Shown piece by piece: positions 15,247 through 17,148 of a stretch of 17,148 bases of DNA. Both the position numbers and the translations under genes were made by a program. Source of the stretch: JBBSEZ01 sp038239195 (GTDB lineage Bacteria > Planctomycetota > Planctomycetia > Gemmatales > Gemmataceae); contig JBBSEZ010000197.1 in NCBI GenBank assembly GCA_038239195.1, forward strand, positions 1-17,148, given 5' to 3'. A model generated the notes under the pieces. That model was not told the DNA's origin. It was given only the letters and a program-made list of their open reading frames with translations, and did not search any database. Numbering within the stretch: the first letter of the stretch is position 1; every line of letters begins with the position of its first letter.

Positions 15247-15273
15247 GCGCGCCGGAAGAGATCGCAAGTCAGT

Positions 15274-15304
15274 CGGCAGGAAAAGGCAACCCTGTAGGAC
15301 GGCC
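15274..15304. repeat. Dispersed repeat, copy 2
   Basis: Same orientation and 28 of 31 bases identical to 1175-1205, including the CTGTAGGACGGCC end. It lacks the second hairpin arm found in copy 1, so it is a partial or diverged copy. It sits in the 184-bp gap between the lipoprotein and the isomerase genes. Confidence 0.6.
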
Positions 15305-15362
15305 GCCCGCCTTGCGTCGGCGCCCCCGCGAAATTGCTCTCCCCTGTCCCGCGGTCACACGC

Positions 15363-15368
15363 TATAAG
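15363..15368 (+). promoter_or_regulatory. Possible -10 hexamer for the isomerase gene
   Basis: TATAAG lies 62 bp before the isomerase ATG in an otherwise GC-rich gap. No -35 at standard spacing is convincing (TTGCTC is 23 bp upstream), so this is tentative. Confidence 0.3.
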
Positions 15369-15430
15369 CCGCGCCACGACCTCGGGCACTTTCGCGCCAA
15401 CGAGGGGGCGGCAAGACAGGAGGGCGGGGA

Positions 15431-16402
15431 ATGACGAGTCGGGCGAGAAGATGGGGCGTGCTGGTCGGGGCCTTGCTGCTGGGCGTGGTGGGCCGTGGCA
15501 TGGGGCAGACGGCCTTGCCGGTGGCCCAGCCGGCGTCGAGGCCCGTCGCCGTCGTGTACGGGACGGAGATCTCGCTGGCACAGGTGGAGGCGGTGCAAAA
15601 GGCGATCCACGGCCTGGCGCCGTTGCACCTGCCGGAGGCCCAGCGGCGGCAGCAGTTGTTCGACGCGCTGAGCATTCTCATCGACGGGGTGCTGATGCAC
15701 CAGTTCCTCGACAAGGAGGTAGGGAAGATCGAGCCGGCGGCGGTGGAGAAATGCCTCCAGGAGATGGACGTCGAACTGCGCAAGCAGAGCAAGAACCTGG
15801 ACGAGTTCTGCCACGACACCAAACAGACGCGCGAGCAGTTGCGCGGGAACGTGACCGACCTGCTGCGCTGGGGGCGCTACGCGGAGCGCTTCGCGACCGA
15901 CACGGCGGTGGAGAAGTATTATCTCGAGTATCGCGATTACTTCGAGGAAGCGGTGGTGCGGGCCCGCCACATCGTCCTGCGCGTGCCGAACAACGCCTCG
16001 CCGGCGGAGAAGGCGCAGGCGCGGGGCAAGTTGGAGGGGCTGCGCAGGGAGTTGCAGGCGGGCAAGCTCGATTTCGCGGAGGCGGCCAAGGCGTACTCGC
16101 AGGACCTGCGCGGGCAGCAAGGCGGAGACCTGGAGTTCTTTCCGCGCAAGCCTTCGACGTTCGACGAGGGCTTCACCCGGGCGGCGTTCGCGCTACAGAA
16201 GGGGCAGATCAGCGCGGTGGTGGAGACGGAGTACGGCTACCATCTGATCAAGGTGACGGACCGCAAGCCGGGCAAGCCGTTCGACTACGCGGCGAACAAG
16301 GAGCGGGTCAAGGAGCTCCTGGTGGAGGACCTGCGCGAGCGGGTGCTGGCGCAGCAGCGGAAGGCCATCCCGGAAAAGGGGCTACAGATCAACCTCCCGT
16401 GA
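15431..16402 (+). CDS. Periplasmic parvulin-type peptidyl-prolyl cis-trans isomerase (PpiC/SurA-like)
   Basis: Exported folding catalyst of 323 residues. A signal peptide (about residues 7-25, LVGALLLGVVGRGMG) precedes a SurA/PrsA-like chaperone helical part (about 40-170; QVEAVQKAIHG, LSILIDGVLMHQFL, YAERFATDTAVEKYYLEY). The parvulin domain covers about 175-280: VRARHIVL with H180, AEAAKAYSQD, GGDLEFFPR, FDEGFTRAAFALQKGQIS and VETEYGYHLIKVTDR with H271, the conserved pair of the family. A Lys/Glu-rich C-terminal helix ends the protein. The ATG at 15431 has AGGAGG about 7 nt upstream. The adjacent genes (lipoprotein, DUF1501, Tat oxidoreductase, cytochromes) are also envelope proteins that may be clients, though this is inference. 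Confidence 0.88.
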   Translation: MTSRARRWGVLVGALLLGVVGRGMGQTALPVAQPASRPVAVVYGTEISLAQVEAVQKAIHGLAPLHLPEAQRRQQLFDALSILIDGVLMHQFLDKEVGKIEPAAVEKCLQEMDVELRKQSKNLDEFCHDTKQTREQLRGNVTDLLRWGRYAERFATDTAVEKYYLEYRDYFEEAVVRARHIVLRVPNNASPAEKAQARGKLEGLRRELQAGKLDFAEAAKAYSQDLRGQQGGDLEFFPRKPSTFDEGFTRAAFALQKGQISAVVETEYGYHLIKVTDRKPGKPFDYAANKERVKELLVEDLRERVLAQQRKAIPEKGLQINLP

Positions 16403-16415
16403 GGACGCGGCGCCC

Positions 16416-16445
16416 TTGACAAGGGGCGGGAGGAAGTGCTAACAA
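16416..16445 (+). promoter_or_regulatory. Promoter of tRNA-Pro
   Basis: A consensus -35 TTGACA (16416-16421) and a weaker -10 TAACAA (16440-16445), separated by 18 bp, lie 8 bp before the mature 5' end of the tRNA and just after the isomerase stop codon. Confidence 0.6.
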
Positions 16446-16453
16446 GAGGGGGA

Positions 16454-16528
<75 letters not shown>

Positions 16529-16532
16529 CATG

Positions 16533-16565
16533 GGAAGCCTCGGCGAAAGCCGGGGCTTCTCGCAT
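16533..16565 (+). terminator. Hairpin terminator after tRNA-Pro
   Basis: A stem of about 11-12 bp (GGAAGCCTCGGC / GCCGGGGCTTCT, with G-T pairs) capped by a GAAA tetraloop starts 4 nt after the discriminator base and is followed by CGCATTTATA. Shape and position fit an intrinsic terminator, although the T run is broken. Confidence 0.75.
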
Positions 16566-16674
16566 TTATACCCTTGTCTCACAAGCATTTACGCTCGTTC
16601 GGGTGGTTCGTCCCTGCCGTCGCCGAGGGATGAACCGAAGTACATTATACGCCGTTGGGCGCTGCAAAGGAAGG

Positions 16675-16739
16675 GTTTAGTGCCCGTTTAGTGCCCGTTT
16701 AATGCCCCCGGCAAGGGGTTTAGTGCCCCAATAGTGCCC
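16675..16739 (+). repeat. Phased 11-bp repeat array (GTTTAGTGCCC)
   Basis: Units start at 16675 (exact), 16686 (exact), 16697 (GTTTAATGCCC), 16718 (exact) and 16729 (CAATAGTGCCC, matching only in TAGTGCCC). Spacing is 11, 11, 21 and 11 bp, close to whole helical turns. The array lies in a gene-free stretch from 16566 to 16822, downstream of the tRNA. Candidate roles are an iteron set, a repressor operator or recombinase arm sites. Confidence 0.65.
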
Positions 16740-16822
16740 CTTCCCTCAACACTTGGGCTACGGCTTCCGCCTCGCCAGTTTCAAGCTGGAAGCCCACCCC
16801 TCTTGCCTTGCCCGCTCCATTA

Positions 16823-17033
16823 CTAGGTTCGCCTGATTGGTTTATAGGCTCCCGAGGACAACGCCTGTTGTAGAACATGCAGGCGACATGGAGCCGCTAC
16901 GCCCATCGTGCCGAGATACTGCCGCTCCCACTTGGCGGCTTCCTCTCCGTAGTGCTGGGCGTAGCGGCTCAGAAGGTCTTCGGTGTCGAGCGGGCGGGCT
17001 GACGCTGCCGGCTGTGTCCTTCGATTTGGCCAT
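16823..17033 (-). pseudogene. Possible small gene with a frameshift
   Basis: On the minus strand an ATG at 17033 begins MAKSKDTAGSVSPPA. A different frame, entered within the CCCGCCCG run near 16995, continues ARPLDTEDLLSRYAQHYGEEAAKWERQYLGTMGVAAPCRL and stops at 16823 with coding-like codon choice. Joined, they would give about 70 residues. A one-base error in the short C/G run, real decay, or no gene at all are each possible. The second frame also stays open upstream to about 17110 from a TTG. I do not recognise a family. Confidence 0.3.
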
Positions 17034-17148
17034 TTGAGACTGGGCGGAGAGTTTATTCTGATCGTTTGTCCACTTGGCGCTCGGCGAGGCACGGGCCCCT
17101 GAACGAGCAAGGCTCGTCCCCCTACGGTAACTCTGCCAAGAGACCACC

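Noticed and set aside
12892..15267. Long minus-strand open frame of 791 codons
   Set aside because: Antisense to the oxidoreductase and the lipoprotein genes; composition is that of a GC shadow.
16675..16739. CRISPR array
   Set aside because: Units are 11 bp with almost no spacers between them and no cas gene is present.
17103..17117. Small palindrome ACGAGC-AAG-GCTCGT near the right edge
   Set aside because: Only a 6-bp stem with a 3-nt loop; expected by chance in GC-rich sequence and without context.
16529..17148. tRNA 3'-end duplication marking an attR site
   Set aside because: I looked for a second copy of the T arm and acceptor end of tRNA-Pro in the remaining sequence and found none.

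Overview
The window looks like a chromosomal stretch from a planctomycete, most likely a Gemmataceae-type lineage. Base composition is very GC-rich. The gene content fits this: a Tat-exported DUF1501 protein next to a Tat-exported Gfo/Idh/MocA oxidoreductase, di-heme cytochrome lipoproteins, a beta-propeller/cytochrome fusion, a bacterial tetrahydromethanopterin-type formyltransferase, and a 228-residue protein of a family I associate with Gemmataceae. The assignment rests on family recognition from sequence alone; no search was run.

Left part, minus strand (about 150-8390). Read in the direction of transcription there is first a damaged DUF4365 gene (predicted nuclease-like) overlapping an intact 382-residue protein of unknown function. 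A gene-free stretch of about 550 bp follows. Then comes a tight run: 2x[4Fe-4S] ferredoxin, di-heme cytochrome c peroxidase-like lipoprotein, lipoprotein with a degenerate cupredoxin-like region, and a small EamA-type membrane protein. After a short gap with a promoter-like site comes a two-gene C1 unit: 5-formyltetrahydrofolate cyclo-ligase, overlapping by 4 bp with formylmethanofuran:H4MPT formyltransferase. Last is a XerD-type tyrosine recombinase. The first 136 bases contain no A and are almost pure C/G, which looks like a contig-edge artefact or an extreme G-run tract.

Right part, plus strand (about 8560-16530). A secreted beta-propeller with a C-terminal di-heme cytochrome is followed by the Gemmataceae-family protein. 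Next are DUF1501 and Gfo/Idh/MocA in a two-gene operon, a small lipoprotein, a parvulin-type periplasmic peptidyl-prolyl isomerase, and a tRNA-Pro(GGG) gene with its own promoter-like sequence and a hairpin terminator. Much of this half is envelope biology: Tat export, lipoproteins, periplasmic cytochromes and a periplasmic folding catalyst.

Right edge (16560-17148). After the tRNA the sequence becomes visibly richer in A/T and carries no convincing intact gene. It contains an array of 11-bp repeats (GTTTAGTGCCC) spaced by 11, 11, 21 and 11 bp, so all on one face of the helix, and a possibly frameshifted small reading frame. This could be the edge of an element integrated beside the tRNA gene, but no integrase or att duplication is visible.

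The points most worth a second look are the DUF4365/382-residue pair with its deletion scar, the phased repeat array after tRNA-Pro, the octamer repeats that supply stop codons and a Shine-Dalgarno around the cytochrome gene, the coupling of folate and methanopterin C1 genes, and a dispersed hairpin element present in two copies.
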